DNA of 64,000 bases. It comes from Nostocales cyanobacterium LEGE 11386 (GTDB taxonomy: Bacteria; Cyanobacteriota; Cyanobacteriia; Cyanobacteriales; Nostocaceae). The notes beneath the pieces are model-generated. The model did no database searches and had not been told where the DNA came from. It saw only the letters and a list, made by a program, of their open reading frames with translations. The position numbers and the translations under genes are program-made. Positions 53,448-62,758 of this stretch are shown in pieces. Positions within the stretch are counted from its first letter, which is position 1. Every line of letters begins with the position of its first letter. Where the stretch lies: NCBI GenBank assembly GCA_015207155.1, contig JADEXK010000011.1, positions 1 to 64,000 on the forward strand. Direction: 5' to 3'.

Positions 53448-55505
53448 TCACCCCCTAGTCTGACTCTGCTGCACTTGCTGCAACAACTGCTCCTCACTTT
53501 CTGCCGGTTCCAGACATTGTAGTCCTTGGCAAACTAACCCAACGCTACCTGCTGGTAAATTTGAGATGACAGAAAATACAGAAACAGGTAAATACTGAGA
53601 AATTAGAGGGATTATCTGCTCAGTAGTGCTGCGAATTAAGGTAGCGTTACGATACCAATCTAAAGCAGTAAACAAACTAGGACAAGCTTGGGGAGCGCTA
53701 CGCATCACACCACCAAAGGCTTTTAAGCCTTGTTCGGCTAAATCAAGATAATGTAGATTATCGGTAAGCAGGGACAGACGGATTAAGTTAGCGATCGCTA
53801 CTCCATTGGCTGATGGTGTAGCATTATCTGCATAACTGCGCTCCCGGACAATCAAATCTTGGCTGGCATCACTGGCAGTATTGTAATAGCCACCTAATTC
53901 TACACTCCAGAGAAACTCGTCAAATTCTGCTTGTAGTGCGATCGCTTTTTCTAACCAGTATCTTTGGTCAGGGTAACAACCTTGTAAATCCAGCAGTGCT
54001 TTAATAAAAAAGGCGTAATCTTCAGACTGCGCTAACACAGCAGGTTGTCCTTGATAGTTAAGTCTGTGGAAACGCCCATCCACAAACTGATGCTCCAGAA
54101 TAAACTTCACTGCCCGTGCTGCTATTTCTAAATATAACGGTTGTTGGAACACCCCAGCCGCCCTGGCCAAACCGGAAACCATTAAACTATTCCAGGCTAC
54201 AATCATTTTCGTATCTGTCACCGGGGGAATGCGACCAGGCCAACCACCAGTTTTTGCTTCCTGGTTATTAGCAGCAGGGGGAAAAATTATCAGCGACTCT
54301 GGCTTGTCGCCATAACGAGCAGCAAACAACTTAGCCAAGGCCATTTCTGTCATTGCGCTTAGTTCCCCCGAATGGCGGCGTTGTAAAACATTCTTGCCTT
54401 CAAAGTTACCGTTAGGAGTTACTGTAAACTGTTGTTGTAATTCCGTTAGTTCTTCTGGTGTTAACAGTTGTTCCAGTTCGCTGTAACTCCAGATATAAAA
54501 GGCTCCTTCCTCAGGTTCTACATCCGTGAGGCTACTGAAGCTATCAGCATCTTGAGCCGCATAAAAGTAACCTTCCGGAGCAGTCATTTCCCGGCGTAAC
54601 CATTCCACAGTCCCAGCCACCGACCGGGCAAATGCCGGTTCTTTGGCTCCATAGCTCCACAAATTTGCTAGATACTCAACAATTTGACCATTGTCATAAA
54701 GCATCTTTTCAAAATGAGGCACTGTCCACGTGGGATCAACAGTGTAGCGATGAAAGCCACCACCCACATGGTCATAAATGCCCCCCAACGCTAAGTTTAG
54801 TCCCCGTTGAGTACAAATTTGCTGGCCATCATACTGGGATGGAAACAAGAATCTCGTTCCCCGCAACGCTAATTCTGCATAGGGGATCATCGGAAAACTA
54901 TTACCAGATTGATTGGGAGTAATTATACTCGTGCTAGTTTCCCAACCTTGCCGGAGTAATTCAGCTTCTGAAACTTCATTCTTAGCCCCATTTTGCAACA
55001 CCGCAGAGGTGAGAAGCGACTCCACAATTACTGCTTTACGCTGGCTCAAATCTGCTTTTTCCGTATCGTAGTAGCGGCGCAGGGCTTGCAGTACTTGCAA
55101 AAAGCCAGGACGACCATAACGCGGCTCCAAGGGAAAGTAAGTTCCAGCGTAAAACGGTACTAAATCTTCTGGAGATAAAAAGACATTTAAAGGCCAACCT
55201 CCTTGACCACTCATCATTTGCAAAGCCTGCATATAGATGCTATCTAAGTCAGGTCTTTCTTCTCTATCTACTTTGATGGGCAAGAAATTGGCATTCATAT
55301 ACTCAGCAATAGCTGGATCAGAAAAAGCCTCACCTTCCATGACGGTACACCAGTGGCAACTGGAATAACCAATGGAGAGAAAAATAGGTTTATTTTGTGC
55401 CCTTGCAGTTGCGAGAGCTTCGTCACACCAAGACCACCAATCGATAGGGTTTTCGGCGTGTTTGCGGAGGTAGAGACTCTTAGCTTCGGCAAGGCGATTA
55501 GTCAT
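53448..55505 (-). CDS. YyaL/SSP411-like thioredoxin-fold and six-hairpin glycosidase-like protein (DUF255)
   Basis: A 685-residue cytoplasmic protein. N-terminal thioredoxin-like domain with KPIFLSIGYSSCHWCTVME (Cys50-His-Trp-Cys53), then SGQGGWPLNVFLSPEDLVPFYAGTYFP. The rest resembles an alpha/alpha six-barrel (GGIYDHVGGGFHRYTVDPTWTVPHFEKMLYDN, key HVGGGFHRY and PHFEKMLYDN; AFFIKALLDLQ; SYADNATPSANGVA). Family members are widespread; the activity is not established, with redox or sugar-related roles suggested. It forms the upstream member of a pair with mobA. ATG start at 55505. Confidence 0.92.
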   Translation of the reverse strand: MTNRLAEAKSLYLRKHAENPIDWWSWCDEALATARAQNKPIFLSIGYSSCHWCTVMEGEAFSDPAIAEYMNANFLPIKVDREERPDLDSIYMQALQMMSGQGGWPLNVFLSPEDLVPFYAGTYFPLEPRYGRPGFLQVLQALRRYYDTEKADLSQRKAVIVESLLTSAVLQNGAKNEVSEAELLRQGWETSTSIITPNQSGNSFPMIPYAELALRGTRFLFPSQYDGQQICTQRGLNLALGGIYDHVGGGFHRYTVDPTWTVPHFEKMLYDNGQIVEYLANLWSYGAKEPAFARSVAGTVEWLRREMTAPEGYFYAAQDADSFSSLTDVEPEEGAFYIWSYSELEQLLTPEELTELQQQFTVTPNGNFEGKNVLQRRHSGELSAMTEMALAKLFAARYGDKPESLIIFPPAANNQEAKTGGWPGRIPPVTDTKMIVAWNSLMVSGLARAAGVFQQPLYLEIAARAVKFILEHQFVDGRFHRLNYQGQPAVLAQSEDYAFFIKALLDLQGCYPDQRYWLEKAIALQAEFDEFLWSVELGGYYNTASDASQDLIVRERSYADNATPSANGVAIANLIRLSLLTDNLHYLDLAEQGLKAFGGVMRSAPQACPSLFTALDWYRNATLIRSTTEQIIPLISQYLPVSVFSVISNLPAGSVGLVCQGLQCLEPAESEEQLLQQVQQSQTRG

Positions 55506-56461
55506 GATTCAAATACAGATAGTTGCCTTCTTTGCTCAGTCTACCCTGTTCCTAGAGGTGTTAGCCTAGACCCACCAAGACCAGCAAAAAAATTCAACCA
55601 GGGAATTATCCCTAGAGTTTGAGAGCAGTTGCTCTACTCACAAAAGTCTTATTTAATTTTTGAAAAAACTCAGTATAGTTTTATTCCTTACATTCGTGTT
55701 CCCTGTTAAGCGCAACCGCATTGGCCGCATATCACCTGCTACGAAAGCTTTTCTGTTCCCTGTCACCCATAACCCGTCACCTGTTCCTACGTAATCTATC
55801 ATTGAGCAAATCGGATTGCTAAATTATTACTTGAAAGAGCGTAATAGCAAACTGACAATTGTTACTGGCGTTTCTGGCGCAGGTGATATTGCCCTTGTCT
55901 GCATTCTGGTCTGGGGGCTAAGACCTGCTATCAGGTGGAGTAAAAAGGTAATGATGGCAGCTTGCACAAGTTTTTCTGGCATAGCAGTTCTCCCTCGGTT
56001 GATAGCATTTCAAGTAGGATTAGTTACTGTAAATACACGCCGTATTATTGGTTTACCGGACTTGACAAGATTAACCGGACAATTACACAACAATCAGCTA
56101 AAGACATCTTGAAAAAGTTACCAATAGTTGACAAAAATTTACTAGAAATTACGATATTTCCAGTGGTCTGTTCACCACGCCACCAAAATTATTTAGTAAA
56201 CCCTCATTTTAGAGGTTGGTGTAGACTCTCAGAATATTCGACAAGAAAAGGTCTTGTCGTAGCAGTCACTAAAGGTTTTTAATTTTTTCCTCTCCCAATC
56301 AGGTGGAGATATTTATTTAGACGTTTATCCTCTATGAAAAGTGCCCATTGGGATTTTTGGCATCTGCCAAGTAGATGAAAAATTAACTGACTTTTGGCTG
56401 AGGACAACAATCAGCCTCTGACATCGATAAAATAGACGTAAAATAGCTACAAGCACGCTGC
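55506..56461. other. Long region with possible degraded coding sequence
   Basis: About 950 bp before clpP. Two plus-strand open frames (55816-56112 and 55962-56282) in different phases follow each other, with a hydrophobic stretch in the first (GDIALVCILVWGLRPAI) and a more gene-like stretch in the second (KLPIVDKNLLEITIFPVV). They could be a frameshifted remnant of one gene; I do not recognise the protein. The left part is Nostoc-type filler, and the clpP promoter must lie in the last 150 bp. Confidence 0.35.
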
Positions 56462-57073
56462 ATGATTCCTATCGTTGTTGAACAATCGGGTCGAGGCGAA
56501 CGCGCCTTTGATATTTACTCACGACTATTACGTGAGCGCATTATCTTTTTGGGACAACAGGTTGATAGCAACATTGCAAACTTGATTGTTGCCCAACTGC
56601 TGTTTTTAGATGCTGAAGACTCGGAGAAAGACATTTATTTGTACATTAATTCTCCTGGTGGTTCGGTAATGGCTGGCATGGGCATTTTTGACACAATGAA
56701 ACACATCCGCCCTGATGTCTGTACCATTTGTACTGGATTAGCGGCAAGTATGGGCGCTTTCCTCCTCAGTGCAGGTGCTAAGGGTAAGCGGATGAGTCTG
56801 CCTCATTCTCGGATTATGATTCATCAACCCTTGGGTGGCGCTCAAGGACAAGCGACTGATATTGAAATCCAAGCGCGGGAGATTTTATACCACAAGCGGC
56901 GGCTAAACGAATATTTAGCTGACCATACTGGTCAACCAATTGAACGCATTGCTGAAGATACCGAACGCGACTTCTTTATGTCCCCAGAGGAAGCTCAGGA
57001 ATATGGCTTAATTGATCAAGTGATTGACCGTCACGCTGCTGGTAGTAGGCCGGTTGCTGTTCTCAATCAGTAG
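56462..57073 (+). CDS. clpP: ATP-dependent Clp protease proteolytic subunit
   Basis: A 203-residue serine protease subunit. The catalytic triad is Ser96 ([11 protein letters not shown]), His121 ([10 protein letters not shown]) and Asp170 (TERDFFM). [19 protein letters not shown] forms the oxyanion strand. It assembles in tetradecamers with ClpX or ClpC. Cyanobacteria usually have three clpP genes and a clpR; which paralogue this is cannot be told here, and no clpX lies adjacent. N terminus [23 protein letters not shown] is typical. Confidence 0.96.
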   Translation: MIPIVVEQSGRGERAFDIYSRLLRERIIFLGQQVDSNIANLIVAQLLFLDAEDSEKDIYLYINSPGGSVMAGMGIFDTMKHIRPDVCTICTGLAASMGAFLLSAGAKGKRMSLPHSRIMIHQPLGGAQGQATDIEIQAREILYHKRRLNEYLADHTGQPIERIAEDTERDFFMSPEEAQEYGLIDQVIDRHAAGSRPVAVLNQ

Positions 57074-57134
57074 TTAATTGGGTATGGGGTATGAGGCATT
57101 GGTAACACTTACCTCATCTCCCCATCCCCCCATC

Positions 57135-57998
57135 TCAAAACCCCGCCACTGGGTCTGGCTGAGATTCCAAGTATCTGAGAAATCCGTGCAATTCCTCTTC
57201 GGTCAGTAAAGTGCGTCCCCGCTTACCGTAGGTTTTAATTAAATGCTCCCGTCCTTGTTCTGGTGTCCAGCCTAAGCGTTGAAGTTCGACATCCGTTTTG
57301 GCAATGACATCAGACAAATCAACTGGTTCACTTTTTTTCTTTCTCTTTCCTCCCCCTGTTTGAGTACCCACATTCTCTGGTGGACTATAACTGCGGGGTG
57401 TAAATGGTGTAACATTGCTGGCGAAATTTTCTGAGGTTTGATTTTCTGGTTGCTTACCAGACATCATTCCCCAGTTTTCGACTGGGGTATCAAATTCTGG
57501 TTCCCGGTTGTCACTCGCGGGAAAGCTTTGATTTAAATCTTGGTTGTAAGTATCGCTTTTACTAGTGCTTTGCGTGTCAATTGTGACAGAATCTGATTTT
57601 GGGTTCTGTTCACTGGCAGGCGGTGGAGATATTTCTTGGCCACTGGGTGCTGACCACTGACTACTGCCAAAGTCCTCATCTATGACAGGGGAATAGGTAG
57701 GCTCATTTAATCCCACCTTTGTAGTGTTCAAGGCAGGATTTAGCTGCACTAGGGATGTTGGCTGGGGAGAAAATGCCACGGGTGCCTGTGGAGAACTGGT
57801 GATACCCAAAACCATTAGTGCCCTAGTTCTGGCTTGATCTTCTGCTGCTTCTATGGTTTCTGCCCCTGCCATGCCAGTTGCACGGGTTACGTGTTCAATT
57901 TGCACGCTAGCCCGAACAATATATTTTCCTTGAAAAATTTGGACTAATTCAGTAATAATACTGCCGCTAGGATACAAGCTCCGAAATTGAGCCAACAT
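57135..57998 (-). CDS. Conserved cyanobacterial protein with disordered middle
   Basis: A 287-residue protein with two folded ends. The N terminus (residues 1-70) reads YPSGSIITELVQIFQGKYIVRASVQIEHVTRATGMAGAETIEAAEDQARTRALMVLGI (key GKYIVRASVQIE, ETIEAAEDQARTRAL). This looks like the Rad52/DdrA-type annealing fold seen in phage and bacterial single-strand proteins, where such a helix also ends with related residues; I give that as a guess. Residues 80-220 are low-complexity and Ser/Pro/Gln-rich. The C terminus (VELQRLGWTPEQGREHLIKTYGKRGRTLLTEEELHGFLRYL) is helical and rich in Lys/Arg, suggesting DNA or protein binding. Function unknown. Confidence 0.75.
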   Translation of the reverse strand: MLAQFRSLYPSGSIITELVQIFQGKYIVRASVQIEHVTRATGMAGAETIEAAEDQARTRALMVLGITSSPQAPVAFSPQPTSLVQLNPALNTTKVGLNEPTYSPVIDEDFGSSQWSAPSGQEISPPPASEQNPKSDSVTIDTQSTSKSDTYNQDLNQSFPASDNREPEFDTPVENWGMMSGKQPENQTSENFASNVTPFTPRSYSPPENVGTQTGGGKRKKKSEPVDLSDVIAKTDVELQRLGWTPEQGREHLIKTYGKRGRTLLTEEELHGFLRYLESQPDPVAGF

Positions 57999-58514
57999 AA
58001 TACTGCCACCAATCTAAACTCTGCTCTATACCAAACCTGGGACTACTTTTTCCTGTGTCTCCAAAAAAGAGAAACACAGAAATTTCTTCCTTACTCAGCA
58101 CTCAACCGTTTCCCGATTGTAGCAGTAGCCGTTGGTTGCGCCAATTTTTAGTTAAGGCTGAATTAATCTAGGTGGTCACGCCTGAAATGCTGCTATACTG
58201 GTTACCCAATTCTATATCCGGAAATATTTCCTAGAAGTACGCTCTAAATCTACAATAATGGAGATAAGGTTCATCCTCACTGCTAGTTAAGCTGCTTACC
58301 TGATTGTTACCGATTCTACATATGGGAAAATTAGGTTGATCGGCAGTTTCTCCTAATCAAAAATCAGAGTCTAATGGTGTGAAAGTACTTTCAATCTAAA
58401 CAATCTAACACCTGTGGTTTCCCCTGATAGCGCTTTTGGGCAGTGTAGAGAGTCATCCCAACCCAGTCTCTCAAAAACCCGTCGCGTAATTACCTAGTGG
58501 GGCAAAATGCCAAT
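57999..58514. other. Intergenic region between divergent genes
   Basis: About 515 bp before the structured-RNA candidate. No open frame. Contains imperfect palindromes and filler (CCTACTTTTTCCTG region). I could not assign promoters. Confidence 0.4.
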
Positions 58515-58740
58515 CAGGTGTACTGTATTTAAGTTGGGTGAGTTGAAGGAACTTAAACCCAGGCGAACTCTGAGATGATTTTGTAGTGAGAAGTTCGTAG
58601 ATGCAAAGCTGCTTCCCGTAAGGGTGAGTCGGCTTCCTTCCCCGGAACAAGAACCCTGCCTCAAGGCAATTCGTTTCCAGCTAGTGCAATTGAGCAGAAG
58701 TAACCGGCCATCTGACAACGAGTCGAAAGCTACAGACACA
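58515..58740 (+). ncRNA. HEARO/OMEGA-like structured RNA (stand-alone, no IscB/IsrB ORF)
   Basis: The region has several features I associate with HEARO, the omega RNAs of IscB/IsrB elements. GGAACTT (58548-58554) can pair with AAGTTC (58591-58596) across an intervening hairpin, a pseudoknot-like link. TGGGT/ACCCA (58535-58539/58557-58561) makes a small stem. AAGCTG and CGGCTT enclose a CCCGTAAGGG hairpin (58614-58624). CCCCGGAAC (58640-58648) is followed by a GCCTCAAGGC hairpin. The element ends exactly before ATGA (58741-58744), the sequence HEARO elements are reported to insert next to. No iscB/isrB gene follows, so this would be a stand-alone element 120 bp upstream of the RNase-like gene. 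The 5' limit and any guide are not certain. Memory-based call; no covariance search done. Confidence 0.5.
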
Positions 58741-58860
58741 ATGAGTCTTTTGACTTTTGACTTCTGCGTAGTGGTACTAGTATCTGTAAGCCGTGAGGGT
58801 ATACAGGAAAGAACCAGATTAAATGAAAAATGATGTTTTGACCAAAGGTCGGTTCACTGC

Positions 58861-61215
58861 ATGGAATTTTCTATCGCTACACTCCTGGCCAATTTCACTG
58901 ATGATAAATTGGTAGCTCGTAAAGTTTTGGAAAAGAAACTGGGTTGCGAGGATGAGATTAGTTTACAAAAACTTCACATTGCCTTGGAAGTACTGGAGAA
59001 AATCGGAATTTTAGTCAAAGAACGCGGCAAATATCGCCGGGTGACAGAAGAGGGAATGATCGAAGCAAAACTTCGTTGTTCTAGTAAAGGCTTTTGCTTT
59101 GCCATTCAAGATGTGGAGGGAGCCGAAGATATTTATATCCGTGAAAGTCATCTGAGTAACGCTTGGAATGGCGATCGCGTTTTGGTGAGAGTTCTCAAAG
59201 AAGGTAGTCGCCGCCGTTCTCCTGAGGGTGAAGTCAAGCTGATTCTAGAACGTTCCAACCACACGCTACTGGCACGAATTAAACCAGTAGACAGTGGTTT
59301 CCGTGCCGTACCCTTAGATGATCGACTGCTGTTTGAACTCAAACTGCAAACCAACGGCATGAAATTAGCAGAAGCGATCGATCACCTGGCCCATGTAGAA
59401 GTGTTGCGTTATCCCTTAGCACAATATCCCCCATTGGGTCGAGTGGTGCAAATCCTGGGTAGCGATGCCGAAGCGGCGGCTGATATAGATTTAGTAACTT
59501 GTAAACACGACCTGTCCCGGAATTTTCCAGATGCAGTCCTGGAAGCAGCAGCCAAGTTGCCCAAAAGACTGCTCAAAGCAGACCTGAAAAACAAATTGGA
59601 TTTACGCAATTTATTTACCGTAACCATTGCGGGTGTAAATGGTACAACCAAGGTTGTAGAAAATGCCTTAAGTTTGGAAAAAACAGGAGAAGGACATTGG
59701 CTTTTGGGTTTTCATATTGCTGATGTTTCCCATTATGTCCAACCTGATGAACCTCTAGATAGAGAATCCGTGAAGCGCGGCAGGTCAGTGTATCTGGGAG
59801 AATTAGTCCTGCCAATGTTACCTGAAGCTGTAGCAGAAAGGTGTTCATTAGTCCCCGGAAGCGATCGCCTGGCCCTTTCTTTTTTAATTGCCATTGATCC
59901 ACAATCCGGAGAAGCTTTAGAGTGGCAAATTCAGCCCAGCGTGATCAACGTAGACATCGCACTGAGTCGGCAAGAAGCCGAAGCAATTCTCACAGGTGAA
60001 TCTACTCAACACACTCAAGAAGTAATCGAGGTACTGCAAGACCTAGAAGCATTGCAGACAGTAGTGAAACAGGCGCGCTTGTCTAGGGGTAGCTTGCAGT
60101 TAAATTTACCACCCAACCAAAACCCTTACTATGATGAAGGGATTTTAGGGGCAGTATTAGTCAATGATTTACCTGTGCGATCGCTGTTGACCGAGTTGGT
60201 GCTACTAGTAAATGAACTGATGGCAAAGCATCTTAGTGCCCTAGGTATTCCTGCCATCTGGCGAGTCCAAGGTACACCAGATCCCGAAGATGTCCAAGAA
60301 ATGCTGAAATTGGCCATTAATTTAGGTGTGGAACTAGCACTAGAACCAGAAGTAGATATCCAACCCTTAGATTATCAACATTTGACTAGGGCTTTTGCCG
60401 AATCTCCATCGGAGCAAGTTTTAACATATCTGTTACAAGATACACTCAAGCCTGCTGCCTACAGCACCACTAAAGGACTACACTTTGGTCTAGCACTACA
60501 GCAATATACTCACTGTACTGCCCCCTTGCGACGTTACCCAGATTTGCTCATGCAAAGAGTGTACTATAGGCTGATTGAACACGGTCGCGATCGCCGCAAC
60601 ACCCGCGTGAAAGAACGTGTTAACCTGCGTCACTCTTCCTCCCATGACGAAATTAACTGGAACGTCTTACCCCCAGAATTACAACAAGAACTCCAAAGTG
60701 ATTTAAATCGGGTAATTATCCAAATCAACGATAGAGAAAAAGAAGTCCAAGAAGCCGAAGCTGATTTAGCTGGACTACAAAAAGCCCAACTGATGAAACA
60801 GCGCATCGGTCAGGTCTTCCAGGGTGTAATTACTGGCGTGCAATCCTACGGCTTTTTTGTAGAAATTGAAGTGCCAGCCGCCGAATCTGCACCTGGTGAA
60901 GATCCCAGCGTACCTCTACGAGTAGAAGGACTGGTACACGTCAGTTCCCTCAAAGACGATTGGTATGAATACCGTGCCAGACAACAGGCATTATTTGGGC
61001 GCAAAAACCGTGCTTCTTACAGACTAGGCGATCGCGTAGCCGTGCAAGTTAAAAGTGTTGATTACTATCGCCAGCAAATTGATTTAGTGACTGTCAGTAG
61101 CGATGTTATGGGTAAAGATTTGGATGACAGTAGTGACAATGGTGATGTATCAGATATCTACTTTTCCAACGATATGGAATCGGATGATTTAGAAACTTAT
61201 GCTGAGGATGAGTAA
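58861..61215 (+). CDS. RNase II/R-family protein lacking catalytic aspartates
   Basis: A 784-residue protein of the RNB family: winged-helix and cold-shock-type N terminus (1-190), RNB domain (about 235-570) and S1 domain at the end (GQVFQGVITGVQSYGFFVEI, VHVSSLKDDWYEYR, near 645-745), followed by an acidic tail. The RNB part has LLGFHIADVSHYVQPDEPLDRE, LPEAVAERCSLVPGSDRLALSF and HCTAPLRRYPDLLMQR. But the catalytic segment, normally TIDxxxxxD-x-DDAL, reads TIAGVNGTTKVVENAL (residues 255-270), without any Asp. It may be a pseudoenzyme that binds RNA. The ATG at 58861 has no clear Shine-Dalgarno. ubiX follows 95 bp later on the same strand. Confidence 0.88.
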   Translation: MEFSIATLLANFTDDKLVARKVLEKKLGCEDEISLQKLHIALEVLEKIGILVKERGKYRRVTEEGMIEAKLRCSSKGFCFAIQDVEGAEDIYIRESHLSNAWNGDRVLVRVLKEGSRRRSPEGEVKLILERSNHTLLARIKPVDSGFRAVPLDDRLLFELKLQTNGMKLAEAIDHLAHVEVLRYPLAQYPPLGRVVQILGSDAEAAADIDLVTCKHDLSRNFPDAVLEAAAKLPKRLLKADLKNKLDLRNLFTVTIAGVNGTTKVVENALSLEKTGEGHWLLGFHIADVSHYVQPDEPLDRESVKRGRSVYLGELVLPMLPEAVAERCSLVPGSDRLALSFLIAIDPQSGEALEWQIQPSVINVDIALSRQEAEAILTGESTQHTQEVIEVLQDLEALQTVVKQARLSRGSLQLNLPPNQNPYYDEGILGAVLVNDLPVRSLLTELVLLVNELMAKHLSALGIPAIWRVQGTPDPEDVQEMLKLAINLGVELALEPEVDIQPLDYQHLTRAFAESPSEQVLTYLLQDTLKPAAYSTTKGLHFGLALQQYTHCTAPLRRYPDLLMQRVYYRLIEHGRDRRNTRVKERVNLRHSSSHDEINWNVLPPELQQELQSDLNRVIIQINDREKEVQEAEADLAGLQKAQLMKQRIGQVFQGVITGVQSYGFFVEIEVPAAESAPGEDPSVPLRVEGLVHVSSLKDDWYEYRARQQALFGRKNRASYRLGDRVAVQVKSVDYYRQQIDLVTVSSDVMGKDLDDSSDNGDVSDIYFSNDMESDDLETYAEDE

Positions 61216-61310
61216 ATTGGACTGGGGACAAGGGGACAAGAACAAAAATACGCCCTCACTCCCTCACTCCCTATTACCCCTGATCCCCATCCTCCTTTTA
61301 AATAACCACC

Positions 61311-61931
61311 GTGTCTAATATCTCTAAACCCCTGATCTTAGGTGTATCAGGTGCATCCGGTCTGATCTACGCTGTTCGCGCTCTCAAGTATTTGCTTGCA
61401 GCCGACTATGAAATTGAACTAGTTGCCTCTAAATCAACTTACATAGTCTGGCAAGCAGAACAGGAAACCCGGATGCCAGCAGAACCAACTGGACAAGAGC
61501 AATTCTGGCGAGAACAAGCTGGAGTTACTGTTGGAGGTAAACTACGCTGCCATCCTTGGAGTGATGTTGGAGCCGGGATCGCTAGTGGTTCTTTTCGCAC
61601 CTTGGGGATGATTATTATGCCATGCAGTATGAGTACAGTGGCGAAGCTAGCAGTTGGCTTGAGTTCTGACTTACTAGAACGAGCAGCCGATGTCCAACTT
61701 AAAGAAGGGCGAAAACTAGTCATTGTCCCCCGGGAAACTCCTTTTAGCCTGATTCACCTACGTAACTTAACGACTTTGGCAGAAACTGGAGTCAGAGTTG
61801 TACCTGCTATTCCTGCTTGGTATCACAATCCTCAAAGTATTGAGGACTTAGTTGATTTTGTAGTTGCCCGTGCTTTAGATCAACTAGATATTGATTGCAT
61901 CCCCATTCAGCGTTGGCAAGGAAGGAAGTAA
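61311..61931 (+). CDS. ubiX: Flavin prenyltransferase UbiX
   Basis: A 206-residue enzyme that makes prenylated FMN for UbiD decarboxylases. LILGVSGASGLIYAVRALKYLL is the FMN-binding start, then GAGIASGSFRTLGMIIMPCSMSTVAKLAVGLSSDLLERAADVQLKEGRKLVIVPRETPFSLIHLRNL (key GIASGSFRTLGM, PCSMSTVAKLA, LVIVPRETPFS) contains the conserved residues. It begins with GTG at 61311. It follows the RNase-like gene by 95 bp of filler. No ubiD in the window. Quinone or plastoquinone synthesis is the usual setting. Confidence 0.95.
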   Translation: MSNISKPLILGVSGASGLIYAVRALKYLLAADYEIELVASKSTYIVWQAEQETRMPAEPTGQEQFWREQAGVTVGGKLRCHPWSDVGAGIASGSFRTLGMIIMPCSMSTVAKLAVGLSSDLLERAADVQLKEGRKLVIVPRETPFSLIHLRNLTTLAETGVRVVPAIPAWYHNPQSIEDLVDFVVARALDQLDIDCIPIQRWQGRK

Positions 61932-62032
61932 AAAGTTAAAAGAAAAAAGGTAAAAGTAAAGATAGAGTAACTTTTGCCTTTTGCCTTTTTTCTGGCACTT
62001 TCATTGAGTAACTTTTTATTTTTGCCTTTTCT

Positions 62033-62731
62033 ATGGCTGTAATTCGCTTAATTTTGTTGGTGGCGGTTCTCGGAATGCTAACACTGTTGTTAGTGCAAAA
62101 TTGGTCGCCTGTCCTATCACTAGTATTTTTGGGGATGCGAACTCAACCATTACCACTGGCAATATGGATCTTGTTTAGCACTGCGGCTGGCGCTTTCACA
62201 TCCCTACTGATCACTACCTTGTTTAAATTAGCCAATTATTTTGGGGGACAACAACGCCAAACTCAGTTTAGAGCAGCCACAACCCCGCCTCGAACTAAAG
62301 CAACAACTAGGGAAGAACCCACACCGCCACCTTCTAGACCACCATCGACCACTAATCAAACAGAAACTGCTACCAGTAACTCATTTGATGATTGGGAAAC
62401 AAATGATAGTACTAATGATGATTGGGATTTTGAGCAAAAGCCGCGAGAAGCGCCTACCCCCAGTCCTAAAACTTCATCAGTGCGAGACTCTCAAACTTAC
62501 GAACGACAACAAGAACCCAAAAGCAGTTCTCAGTCTGGTTCAGTTTACTCCTACAACTACCGTGAGCCAAAAAATACTGCTGTAGGAAAAACAGAATCCA
62601 TTTACGATGCTGATTACCGAGTTATCATCCCTCCCTATCAACCACCGACAACTAATCAAAGCGATGATGATGACTGGGAATTTTTGAACGACGATGATTT
62701 TGAGGATGAAGATGATAGCTCACGTAAGTGA
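62033..62731 (+). CDS. LapA-domain (DUF1049) membrane protein with disordered acidic tail
   Basis: A 232-residue protein. Two membrane helices at about 3-23 (IRLILLVAVLGMLTLLLVQN) and 41-64 (PLAIWILFSTAAGAFTSLLIT) separated by the short turn SPVLSLVFLGMRTQP are the DUF1049/LapA pattern. The rest is hydrophilic and low-complexity, with an Asp/Glu-rich end (DDDDWEFLNDDDFEDEDD) and repeats of the DDWxF type. It may be a lipopolysaccharide-assembly or membrane-organising protein. Alone on its strand, with no operon evidence apart from following ubiX by 101 bp. Confidence 0.8.
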   Translation: MAVIRLILLVAVLGMLTLLLVQNWSPVLSLVFLGMRTQPLPLAIWILFSTAAGAFTSLLITTLFKLANYFGGQQRQTQFRAATTPPRTKATTREEPTPPPSRPPSTTNQTETATSNSFDDWETNDSTNDDWDFEQKPREAPTPSPKTSSVRDSQTYERQQEPKSSSQSGSVYSYNYREPKNTAVGKTESIYDADYRVIIPPYQPPTTNQSDDDDWEFLNDDDFEDEDDSSRK

Positions 62732-62758
62732 GCTGTAATGAAGAGAAGAATTAATAAT

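Noticed and set aside
58624..58833. A 69-codon frame before the RNase-like gene
   Set aside because: It overlaps the structured-RNA candidate and has no start signal.
57999..58860. tRNA, 6S RNA or RNase P RNA in the long gap
   Set aside because: I saw no T-loop GTTCRANNC with matching arms and none of the conserved RNase P core sequence; the signals fit HEARO better.
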